A DNA stretch of 64,000 nt from Oncomelania hupensis (lineage: Eukaryota; Mollusca; Gastropoda; Littorinimorpha; Pomatiopsidae): contig CM072525.1 in the NCBI GenBank assembly GCA_036898135.1, positions 56,106,874-56,170,873 of the forward strand, in the 5' to 3' direction. The notes under the pieces were generated by a model, which was not told the DNA's origin, searched no databases, and saw nothing but the letters and a program-made list of their open reading frames with translations. Of this stretch, positions 55,118-64,000 are shown one piece after another. The position numbers were made by a program, and so were the translations under genes. The stretch's first letter is position 1; each line of letters starts with the position of its first letter.

Positions 55118-56265
55118 CTATCCTGTCCCGTAACTCGGAGGTCGTAGGGGCACCACAGATGATCGTTTAACCAGCATACTCCATCTTTCTCTGTCCTCAG
55201 CAACCCTGATGGCTTCGCTCAGTGTCAAACCAGTCCATTCTCGAATGTTGTCCTCCCACCTCTTTTTCGGTCTCCATCTTCTTCTACCTCCTTGCACTGT
55301 GCCTTGCAGAATGGTCTTTGCAAGGCCGGATGATCTGGTGACGTGGCCATACCATCGGAGTTTCCGTTTCTTCACCACTGTGAGCAGTTCATCGTGTTGT
55401 CCAATGGCTTGTGTGATGGTCTGTCGGACTTCGTCGTTGGTGATGTGTTGGGTATAGGAAATGCACAGAAGTCTTCTGTAGCACCTCATCTCAATGCTTT
55501 GCATTCTTCGTTGTAGATCTGCTGTGTGGGTCCATGTTTCACAAGCATATAGGAAGATGGAGTTGACAAGGGAGCGCAGCAGTCTTACTTTGGAATGTAG
55601 ACTGATGGTCCTGTCTTTCCAAATGGGCTTCAACCTTGTCAGGGCAGCAGTTGTTTGTGCGATCCTGGAGAGGACTTCCTGTCGGGACCCATTGTCTGAT
55701 ACAATGGCTCCTAAATATTTGAAGCTATGCAGTGTGTTGAGGGATTGGCCTTGGACTTTGATGTCCGTGTTGATGCCATTGGGTGTTGTTGGTCATTATT
55801 TTGGTCTTCTCTGCACTTATTTCCATTCCATAAGCTCTGGAGGTGGTGTCAAGACTCTGGACCAGCTGTTCAAGTTCTTGTTCCTCTCCAGCCAATCCAT
55901 CAATGTCATCCGCAAAACGAAGATTGGAGATTGCTCTAGCCCCCTATGCTGACTGTGCCTTCGTGATCTGCAAGGGCATCTGACATGAGGCGCTCTAGGA
56001 AGATGTTGAAGAGTGTTGGAGAGAGTAGGCATCCTTGACGCACACCGATTGTTTTTCTGAACCAGTTCCCGATGGCGCTGTTATGGAGGACTGCACTGAC
56101 AGCCTTGTCATACAGGCTTTTGATGACTTCAATAATTTTAGGGCTGACGTTGTACACTTTCATTGTTGCCCATAGAGCTGCATGCCAGACTCGGTCAAAC
56201 GCCTTTTTGAAGTCTATGAACACATGATATAGATGTTGTTGGTGCTGTAGGCATTTTTCACAGAT
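55118..56265 (-). pseudogene. RTE-type LINE RT palm and C-terminus
   Basis: The frame 56223-55936 carries VFIDFKKAFDRVWHAALWAT (motif A) and TIGVRQGCLLSPTLFNIFLE (motif B). The catalytic FADD region lies in a shifted frame. The frame 55633-55118 carries the C-terminal block: FLYACETWTHTADLQRRMQS, EVRQTITQAIGQHDELLTV, KRKLRWYGHVTRSSGLAKT and WEDNIREWTGLTLSEAI. The parts are colinear with the 24721-26951 copy. The protein cannot be translated whole. Confidence 0.8.
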
Positions 56266-56849
56266 AACCCCCGTTGGGGTGCCGGGGGTTTCAGTATAAA
56301 TAGTATCCCCACTTTCTGGAAATTTAGTGCTTTAAATTCCCACTGTCGCTGTCTTTCTCATTTGCTCTTTCTCATTCCTGCTCTGTTCTATCAATCTGCT
56401 ATACTATCGTCTTCTTCGCTAGACCAGTCTCCTACCTTTTTTCTTGAAAACTCTTCCGGGACAAGACTCCTTGTTTGTGTATGAGGTCTGTTGGATCAGC
56501 TTGGGAATATTGGACGCTTTCTGCCAGGTGGTCACTAGGGCTTCCTATGATGTTATTATTTAGCAATGTAGGCATTTTATATGTATGTGTTTTGTTGATA
56601 ATTTATAATGATGTTTGTATTATATTTTGTTTTTGTAAACGGGGGTTCAATAAGTTGGGGTGAAGCCTCAGCCGTCCCCTGCGTGGGATGTCTTTATTGT
56701 AAATGACTGGCTGGTGGAGGGCATTCAGTTTTCCCACTAGGGTTGTTTCGGTAGATCTTTTATGCGGATTGGGGGTTGTCCGGTCCTGATTTGGCTCGGA
56801 AGAGTCCGCTGGACCTAAAGCAACAATTATGTAATGTAATGTAATGTTC
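56266..56849 (+). mobile_element. Family R full-length copy inside the RTE LINE
   Basis: 584 bp from CCCCGTTGGGGTGCCGGGGG to a TAATG tail, flanked by TCACAGAT at 56258-56265 and 56850-56857. It splits the RTE RT frame after NLRIICE, so the insertion is younger than the LINE. Confidence 0.9.
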
Positions 56850-58640
56850 TCACAGATTATTCTGAGGTTGAAAATCTTTTCAGTGGTACTTCGCCCTGCC
56901 CTGGATCCTGCTTGTTCTTCAGCTATGATTTGTTCAGCTTGGGGTTTTAAACTGTTGAGTATTATTTTCAGGAGGACCTTGCTGGGATGGCTGATGAGGC
57001 TGATGGTGCGGTAATTTTCACACTCCTGAAGGTTACCTTTTTTGGGAAGAGTGATGACAAGCGACTGGGTCCATGGTGTAGGCCACTCCCCACTCTGCCA
57101 GATCTTGTTACAGATAATGGTGAGTGCATCAATCATCTCTTCTCCTCCTGCTTGAAGCAGTTCCGCGGGTATGTTGTCCACTCCCGCTGACTTCTCCTTC
57201 TTCAGCGATTGCACTGCTGCCTCAATTTCTTCTCGGAGAATTGGGAGGATTTCTTCTTCTTCTCTTTTACCGGGCCATGCTAGAACTGATGGGTCCCCAT
57301 TTGGCGTGTGGTTGTAAAGGTCAGAGCAGTACTCTGTCCATCTTTCCAAGACTTCTTGTTCTTCTGTAAGGCATATGCCAGACTTGCTTTGGATCGTGGA
57401 GACTTTGGGCTGTTTAACACTTGTCAACCGCTTCACAGTCTGGTAGGCCTTCTTGCTGTTGTTCTTGTTCAGACCATTCTCTATTTCCTGGCATTGATAT
57501 TCTATCCAGTTCTCCTTTGCTGTGCGCATGCCTTTTCGGATGTCATTGTTGATTTTTTGGTAGGCATCAGCTCCCTGTGAGGTGTTCTTTTTCTTTTTCA
57601 ACTCTCTTATTTTATCACACAGATCCAAAAGTTCAGGTGTGATCCACGGCTTATTATTTGGTTGGTGCTTGCCAAGGATCTCAGTGGCGGCATCTGTCAC
57701 AGCTGAGTTGAAGGTGGTGGTCATGGTGTTGACATCTACTTCACCAACCCCCAAAATGAGCAGTGGTGCAAATTTCCAATTGTGGCCTGAAATAATTCTG
57801 CCACCTCCTGGTCTTGCAGTTTGTCCAGGTCGAACTTCAGTCTAGTGCACTTTGCTGTATTTACTCTCTTCAAGTGGATCCGGAAAGACATCATTACGAG
57901 ATCGTGGTCACTTCCGATGTCTGCTCCTGGAAAAGTGCGTGTCCTGCCAATGTTGATGCTTGATCTGAAGCGTTTCTTGACCATGATGTAGTCTATGTGG
58001 TTGTGATGCTCCCCGCCGGGACTGTGCCATGTCCATCGTCTGGAGTTTTTGTTTGCCAGTACCAGATTGTTGTATCTGGCAAACTCCAACAGTCTCAGAC
58101 CTCTGTCATTTGTCTCGTTGTTGCAGTGGGGTCCTCATGTGTCTTCCCAGTTGTGGTGCGCATCTTGGCCAACCTTTGCATTCCAGTCGCCTTGCACTAT
58201 GACTATGTCCTTTTTCGTCACCTGGTCAAGGACATCCTGTAGATTTTCATAAAAATCCACCACTTCGCTGTCGTCATAGTCTGATGTTGGGGCATAGGCC
58301 TGGATGATGGTGATGTTGAAAGGGGCTGCTTCAGACGGATGGTAATGAGTCTAGGCTACTGGAGACTGGGCGGCAACCCATGACAGTGGCTAGAATGTTC
58401 TTGTGGACCAAGAATCCAACGCCGTGTTCGTGCCTGTCATCTCTACCGCTGAAATAGAGCTTGTAGCCTTTGTCGGTCGTTGTTTCACCTAGGCCTTTCC
58501 AGCGCAGTTCGCTAATACCTAAAACGTTCCATCGATAGCGGTCCAACTCGTGGGCCAGTTCTTCTAATTTTCTTTCCTCAGTTAGGGTCCTGACATTTCA
58601 GGTTCCTATGACGATGTTGTTTCTCGTGCGGATCTTGCTA
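56850..58640 (-). pseudogene. RTE-type LINE endonuclease and RT fingers
   Basis: The frame 57754-56850 gives the linker and RT fingers (NKPWITPELLDLCDK, KINNDIRKGMRTAKENWIE, SLKKEKSAGVDNIPAELLQA, VITLPKKGNLQECENYRTIS). Frames 58089-57736 and 58546-58331 give the APE-type endonuclease: LDRYRWNVLGISELRWKGLG, VGFLVHKNILATVM, NHIDYIMVKKRF and GADIGSDHDLVMMSF. The catalytic His in SDH is present. Several indels separate the parts. Confidence 0.8.
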
Positions 58641-58654
58641 AAACCGAAGTCTAG

Positions 58655-58766
58655 TTTGTGCACGCATTCAGTCCATCTCACGGACTTTTAAGATCCTGAT
58701 AAAACTCATGTCCGGATGAATACCAGTGGCATAAATACACCCACAAACCCTAGGTTCCTTCCCAAG
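58655..58766 (+). mobile_element. Short SINE fragment with (AAG)n tail
   Basis: GGACTTTTAAGATCCTGATA and CTCATGTCCGGATGAATACC recall the body of the 63139-63600 SINE in reverse orientation. An (AAG)n tract follows to about 58830. Confidence 0.55.
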
Positions 58767-58975
58767 AAGAAGAAGAAGAAGAAGAAGAAGAAGAAGAAGA
58801 AGAAGAAGAAGAAGAAGAAGAAGAAGAAGATCAAGAAGAACAAGATCAAGAAAGACAGACAGACAGACAGAAAGAAAGAAAGAACGAACAACAACAACAG
58901 AAAGAAGACGAAGAAGAAGAACAACAACAACAAGAAAAAGAAGAACAACAACAAGAACAACCACAACAACAACTG
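58767..58975. repeat. (AAG)n and related A-rich microsatellite
   Basis: GAA/AAG, GACA and CAA repeats in succession. Open frames here are artefacts. Confidence 0.9.
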
Positions 58976-58980
58976 TTAAA

Positions 58981-59563
58981 TAAGGTTTGCTGGTGTTGGT
59001 GTAGATGTGATTGATGTAGAAACAGATGGTTTGGGTTGTTTGTTGCTGTAATAAATGAAGGTTGGCTGGTGTTGGTGTAGATGTGATAGATGTAGAAACA
59101 GGTGGTTTGGGTTGTTTGTTACTGTAATAAATAAGGTTTGCTGGTGTTGGTGTAGATGTGATAGATGTAGAAACAGATGGTTTGGGTTGTTTGTTACTGT
59201 AATAAATGAAGGTTTGCTGCTGTTGGTGTAGATGTGATAGATGTAGAAACATGTGGTTTGGGTTGTTTGTTACTGTAATAAATGAAGGTTTGCTGGTGTT
59301 GGTGTAGATGTGATAGATGTAGAAACAGGTGGTTTGGGTTGTTTGTTACTGTAATAAATGAAGGTTTGCTGGTGTTGATGTAGATGTGATAGATGAAGAA
59401 ACAGGTGGTTTGGGTTGTTTGTTACTGTAATAAATGAAGGTTTACTGGTGTTGGTGTAGATGTGATAGATGTAGAAACAGGTGGTTTGGGTTGTTTGTTA
59501 CTGTAATAAATGAAGGTTTACTGGTGTTGGTGTAGATGTGATAGATGTAGAAACAGGTGGGTT
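58981..59563. repeat. ~76 bp minisatellite
   Basis: About seven and a half units. Each contains GGTTTGCTGGTGTTGGTG, TAGATGTGATAGATGTAG and TTGGGTTGTTTGTTACTG. The unit length is not a multiple of three, so it is not a protein repeat. Confidence 0.9.
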
Positions 59564-60497
59564 GGAAGGAGGAAGGAGGAGGCTAGGGGAAAAGTTTATC
59601 AATTTGCTTCAAAAACACAACCTACTTTTTTTTAAAACTAAGTTTGTGTTTTAAAAGTAACTGTAGTTGTCTGCGTGTGAGTTTTTTTTGTTTTTTTTTT
59701 ATTTAAGAAGGTGTTAAGGTTGTTTAATATTATACTTGTCTGACTCTCAACGCGTAATGCTTTAAGGAAATACAAAATGTGATTCTTTCTCTTTGTGTGT
59801 CTGTTTTTCACCAAGGGTTTGTAGAGATATGAACGACACGTTTTATAAACCACGTTATATGTATTGATTGCTTCTTGGTACATTTGATTGCTTGCTCGTC
59901 TGTGTTCTCTTTCTTGAAATACTGATTTCATTCAATTTAATTTAATGATATCCTCTTTTTCACGGTTTCTTTCTTCTTTGTTCTTGTCTTCTTCTTTTTT
60001 TCTTTTTTCGTTTAACTTTTTTTTCCCAGTAACTTTTGTTTTTAATCTTTTTTTTTCTTTGTTTTGTATATTTCATTTCTTTGTTTATTCCTGATTGTTT
60101 CGTTCGTCTTTTCTCCTGTCTTTGATTGGGATCAGAAGCAAACAAACGATTCTTTGAGGTTTCGCTGCTTTATTTCTCTACTTATTTTTTTATTAATACC
60201 TTTTCTTTCTTCCTTCCGTCCTTCCTTTCTTTTTTTTCTTTCTTTCCTTGTTTTTTGTGCACTAAGTCAAAGCTAAGGGCCCCAAAGCCACACATTTCAG
60301 CGTGGTAGGAGACTATTGGTTTAAACAATAGTTTATTCAGTTAATTTCTGATATGACAAATACATAACAAATACAGTAACAGGAATACACAAAAGGCAAA
60401 GCTTAAGTGAGTGCATACATGGACGAGTTACAGTAATCTGTGTCAGTTTAGGCGGAATAGTTACATCATTGAGATACACATACATTGCCATCAACAC
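59564..60497. other. No gene seen
   Basis: T-rich sequence with many short T runs. No recognised repeat or frame. Confidence 0.6.
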
Positions 60498-60684
60498 AAG
60501 AACAATGAGAATGAAAGCATTACATTACATTACTTGCTTTAGGTCCATTACATTACATTACATGATTATTGCTTTAGGTCCAGCGGACTCTTCTGAGCCA
60601 AATCAGGACCGGACAACCCCCGATCCGCATAAAAGATCTGCCGAAACAACCTTACCCTAGTGGGAAAACTGAAAGCTCTCCACC
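60498..60684 (-). mobile_element. Family R: 3' part of the older copy plus a very short copy
   Basis: A 27 bp stub (ATTACATTACTTGCTTTAGG) is followed by a second tail and the family R 3' end. The remainder of this copy continues at 61376 after a younger family R insertion. Confidence 0.8.
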
Positions 60685-61375
60685 TTTGATTGATTGATTG
60701 ATTGTTGCTTTAGGTCCAGCGGACTCTTCCGAGCCAAATCAGGACCGGACAACCCCCGATCCGCATAAAAGATCTGCTGAAACAACCCTAGTGGGAAAAT
60801 TGAACGCCCTCCACTGGCCAGTCACTTTACAATAAAGACATCCCACGCAGGGGACAGCTGAGGCTTTACCCCAACTACTCGAACCCCCGGTTACAAAAAC
60901 AAAATAGAATACAAACATCATTATAAATCATCAACAAAACACATACATATAAAATGCCTATAGTGCTAAATAATAACATCATAGGAAGCCCTAGTGACCA
61001 CCCGGCAGAAAGCGTCCAACACTCCCAAGCTGATCCAACAAACCTCATACACAAACAAGGAGTCTTGTCCAGGAAGAGTTTTCAAGAAAAAAGGTAGGTC
61101 ATTGATCTAGCGAAGAAGAAGATAGTATAGCAGAGTGATAGGACAGATCAGGAATGGGAAAGAGCAAATGAGGAAGACAGCGACAGTGGGAATTTAAAGC
61201 ACTAAATTTCCAGAAAGTGGGGATACTATTTATACTGAAACCCCGGCACTCTAACTGGGGTACTGTTGCCGCAGTGTATCAGTCATGCCTACAAAGGCAA
61301 GACAGGTTTTCAACTGGGGCTTTCACTTTTCCCTTTATAGGTTAGAACAATCTAGAGTGGCAAGATTGCTCATGA
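60685..61375 (-). mobile_element. Family R long-form copy nested in the older copy
   Basis: It has a (TTGA)n tail and an extra ~120 bp beyond the hairpin (TGTTGCCGCAGTG to GATTGCTCATGAC), as does the copy at 61978-62680. Confidence 0.85.
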
Positions 61376-61797
61376 CACCACGCAGGGGATGCTGAGGCTG
61401 TACTCTAATTTATCGAACCCCCGTTTACAAAAACAAAATAGAATACAAACTTCATTATAAATTATCAACAAAACACATACATATAAAATGCCTACATTGC
61501 TAAATAATAACATCATAGGAAGCCCTAGTGACCACCTGGCAGAAAGCGTCCAATATTCCCAAGCTGATCCAACAGACCTCATACACAAATAAGGAGTCTT
61601 GTTCCGGAAGAGTTTTCAAGAAAAAAGGTAGGTGACTGGTCTAGCGAAGAAGAAGATAGTATAGCAGATTGATAGAACAGATCGAGAAGGAATGAAAAAG
61701 AGCAAATGAGAAAGACAGCGACAGTGGGAATTTAAAGCACTAAATTTCAAGAAAAAGGGGTTACTATTTATACTGAAACACCCGGCACCCCAACGGG
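61376..61797 (-). mobile_element. Family R: 5' part of the older copy in the right duplication arm
   Basis: Corresponds to 39750-40170 of the left arm in inverted orientation, up to the CCCCAACGGGGG hairpin. Confidence 0.85.
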
Positions 61798-61977
61798 GGT
61801 AGGATTCAACACACACACACACACCTGCAGTAAGCATGCACACTGTACAACTGCTTGGACCATTCAGTCACTATAAATCTTAAGAAATTTCTTTCCCTTC
61901 CTCATCCCCATTTGATGCAAGTTTTACAGAAAAACCACCACCAGCCAGACACCCAACAACACTGCAAGATCTGCTGC

Positions 61978-62680
61978 TTGATTGATTGATTGATTTATTG
62001 TTGCTTTAGGTCCAGCGGACTCTTCCGAGCCAAATCAGGACCGGACAACCCCCGATCCGCATAAAAGATCTGCCGAAACAACCCTAGTGGGAAAATTGAA
62101 TGCCCTCCACCGGCCAGTCACCTTACAATAAAGACATCCCACGCGGGGGACGGCTGAGGGTTGACCTCAACTACGCGAACACCCCGGTTACAAAAACAAA
62201 ATAGAATACAACCATCATTATAAATCATCAACAAAACACATACATATGCCTATATTGCGAAATAATACAATCATAGGAAGCCCTAGTGACCACCCGGCAG
62301 AAAGCGTCCAACACTCCCAAGCTGATCCAACAGACCTCATACACAAACAAGGAGTCTTGTCCAGGAAGAGTTTTCAAGAAAAAAGGTAGGTCATTGATCT
62401 AGCGAAGAAGAAGAAAGTATAGCAGAGTGATAGGACAGATCAGGAATGGGAAAGAGCAAATGATGAAGACAGCGACAGTGGGAATTTAAAGCACTAAATT
62501 TCCAGAAAGTGGGGATACTATTTATACTGAAACCCCCGGCACTCCAACGGGGGGAACTGTTGCCGCAGTGAATTAGTCATGCCTACAAAGGCAAGACAGG
62601 TTTTCAACTGGGGCTTTCACTGTTCCCTTTATAGGTTAGAACAATCTACAGTGACAAGATTGCTCATGACCCCAAGGGGT
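61978..62680 (-). mobile_element. Family R long-form copy with TSD and empty site
   Basis: A 703 bp insert with target duplication AGATCTGCTGC (61967-61977 and 62681-62691). The left arm (about 39582-39597) has the site once. The 5' end reads ACCCCTTGGGGTCATGAGC and the tail is (ATCA)n. Confidence 0.95.
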
Positions 62681-62867
62681 AGATCTGCTGCTGCCAATAA
62701 TTATTTAGTCAAACACACACCTACACACAACCAATCCACATCAAATTAAGAAAAGAAGAAAAGTAAATCTATCCGCTGTCATAAATTATTTAATAACTTA
62801 CACAACGTACAGTATTGTTAATTTAGTAATTACCCAGCTGCTCAGCCCTGTATAGTAGCACATTTTC

Positions 62868-62987
62868 ACCTTCAGCAAGCAATCTTGAGTACTGCATTTT
62901 GAACAGGAACACACACATAATCACCTTCAGCAAGCAATCTCATCTTATCTTGAGTATTGCATTTTGAACAGGAACACACACATAATC
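62868..62987. repeat. Local tandem duplication in the right arm
   Basis: The unit ACCTTCAGCAAGCAATCT ... GAACAGGAACACACACATAA occurs twice, and only once in the left arm. One copy carries an extra CATCTTAT. Confidence 0.85.
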
Positions 62988-63135
62988 AAGTAAATATATT
63001 TATTTGCAAAAATAAAGTAATTTTGCAAAACATATTGCAAATTAGACAAAACACACACAACCCTATGAAGGTAAAATCTATATTCACAAAACCAAGTCCT
63101 TTAACCAAACAACTTGGTCAACAACTACCATACAA

Positions 63136-63138
<3 letters not shown>

Positions 63139-63184
<46 letters not shown>

Positions 63185-63600
63185 TTCGTCATTTGTAAGG
63201 CGCCTTAGCCGAAGGATAAAGACGCTGGCCGATACAGGATCTAACTCAAACCGCCCGAGACGCCCACCCGCAGCCTTTGGGTGCATGGTCTGACGCCCGG
63301 ACAACTGAGCACAATCCTGGGCAGCCAGGGATGGGGGAGAAGGACCAAGTGCATGCTGGGTGTGTTCTTGTTACCGGCACTCACCTGTCTAGGACATGAG
63401 CATCAGGATCTTTAAAGTCTGTTATGATGGAATGTATGCGACACACAGACTAGACCTCAGTTTATACTCTCATCCGAAGGAGTAGGAAAACAGGAGTAAA
63501 GTGTCTTTCCCAGGGACACAACACACTGGCCCGGCCAGGGCTCGAATCCGGGACTTTCAGATCCTCAAGCCGAAGCACTACCATTAGACCACAGTGCCTC
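63139..63600 (-). mobile_element. Complete tRNA-derived SINE with (ATT)n tail and empty site
   Basis: On the minus strand the head is GGAGGCACTGTGGTCTAATG with GGATTCGAGCC as box B. The body ends in a (ATT)n tail. A CAAATT target duplication (63133-63138 and 63601-63606) is present, and the left duplication arm lacks the insert. Confidence 0.9.
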
Positions 63601-64000
63601 CAAATTTACTTGAGAAATACCACAAATATTTACACAACTATAAAGATTATGGACATTATGGAGAAGAAAAAAAAAGACAATATATGAACACGATTAAAAT
63701 AAATGAAAATCTGAAATGATAAAGAGATAGAAAGTTGTAACCAGAAAAAAAAATATAATAGAAAAATCAGATGAAAAGCTTCATGGTGGAATAGTCATGT
63801 GAATCATATCAAGCAAGCAGTCAAAACATCCAAAAATCAAAACCTGAATAGCATTCAAAACTAAACATTTGTGGAAACTTGCATCTCTACCTACCATTAC
63901 CAACACACACCAATACACACACTCACTCATCCACTTGTTCACACACACAAACTCACTCACTAAACAAACTCACGCAAACGAACAAATTCTTATTGTTTTA

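Larger units (their letters stand above)
55104..58660 (-). mobile_element. RTE-type LINE, nearly full length, inactive
   Basis: From the (TATCC)n tail at 55104 the minus strand runs back to GTWNVRTL-like sequence (W replaced by a stop) near 58595. It holds the endonuclease, linker and RT. Frames are broken several times, and a full family R copy (56266-56849) interrupts the RT. RTE affinity is shown by ELAHELDRYRWNVLGISEL in the endonuclease and the FADD-type palm shared with the 24721 copy. Confidence 0.9.
61798..64000 (-). repeat. Right arm of the inverted duplication
   Basis: Reverse complement of 38832-39750 with later insertions (61978-62680, 63139-63600) and a local duplication (62868-62987). 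It runs to the window edge, so the full arm length is unknown. Confidence 0.85.

Noticed and set aside
58716..58979. Poly-Lys and poly-Phe/Leu frames
   Set aside because: Translations of the (AAG)n microsatellite.

Overview
This is eukaryotic DNA, almost certainly metazoan. GT-AG introns, AATAAA signals, long microsatellites and a dense mix of non-LTR, Penelope-like, LTR and DNA transposons suggest a lophotrochozoan, most likely a gastropod mollusc. That placement is an inference from repeat content and protein style; no single-copy marker fixes the species. No prokaryotic operon, CRISPR array, intact rRNA gene or plausible functional tRNA was found.

Host genes are sparse and broken up by repeats. 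(1) Two phase-matched exons of an unrecognised multi-pass membrane protein (1139-1314 and 6533-6726, +) lie on either side of a decayed Gypsy element inserted in their intron. (2) A candidate first exon (11119-11210) and a terminal exon with an AATAAA signal (12162-12376) may belong to a small unknown gene or to two genes. (3) A lysine/serine-rich, probably nuclear protein is encoded by a 1.8 kb exon (33437-35232) and a terminal exon (36170-36280). (4) Exons of an MFS transporter resembling MFSD9/TetA lie on the minus strand (53105 down to 46837). They carry a frameshift and an in-frame stop, so this looks like a pseudogene.

Mobile elements fill most of the rest. From left to right: a CR1/Jockey-type LINE 3' end (1-846); Gypsy-1 with two LTRs (1383-6188); RTE-type LINE pieces with (TATCC)n tails (8265-8812, 24721-26951, 47214-48737, 55104-58660); a LINE with a long open RT frame (12799-14674) tail-to-tail with an L2-like LINE (14690-15703); Gypsy-2 with gag-protease-integrase order, cut by a Penelope-like fragment (16077-18665); a mosaic array of hairpin modules of unknown nature (19031-20340); a Penelope-like element with a GIY-YIG domain (21066-21815); an in-frame L2/CR1 LINE chimera (26955-27720); a TIR element (29107-29880); a PHD-finger LINE (about 41640-45180); a hAT fragment (49189-49864); and several SINEs, including one combining tRNA-like and 5S rRNA-like promoter segments (54137-54443).

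A high-copy non-coding retroposon, called family R here, recurs at least a dozen times. It occurs as ~0.58-0.70 kb copies and as very short ~53-63 bp copies that share nearly the same 5' boundary. Several copies have clear target-site duplications, and some can be checked against an empty site elsewhere in the window. The last 3.5 kb of the window is an inverted duplication of 38832-40335, decorated with later insertions.
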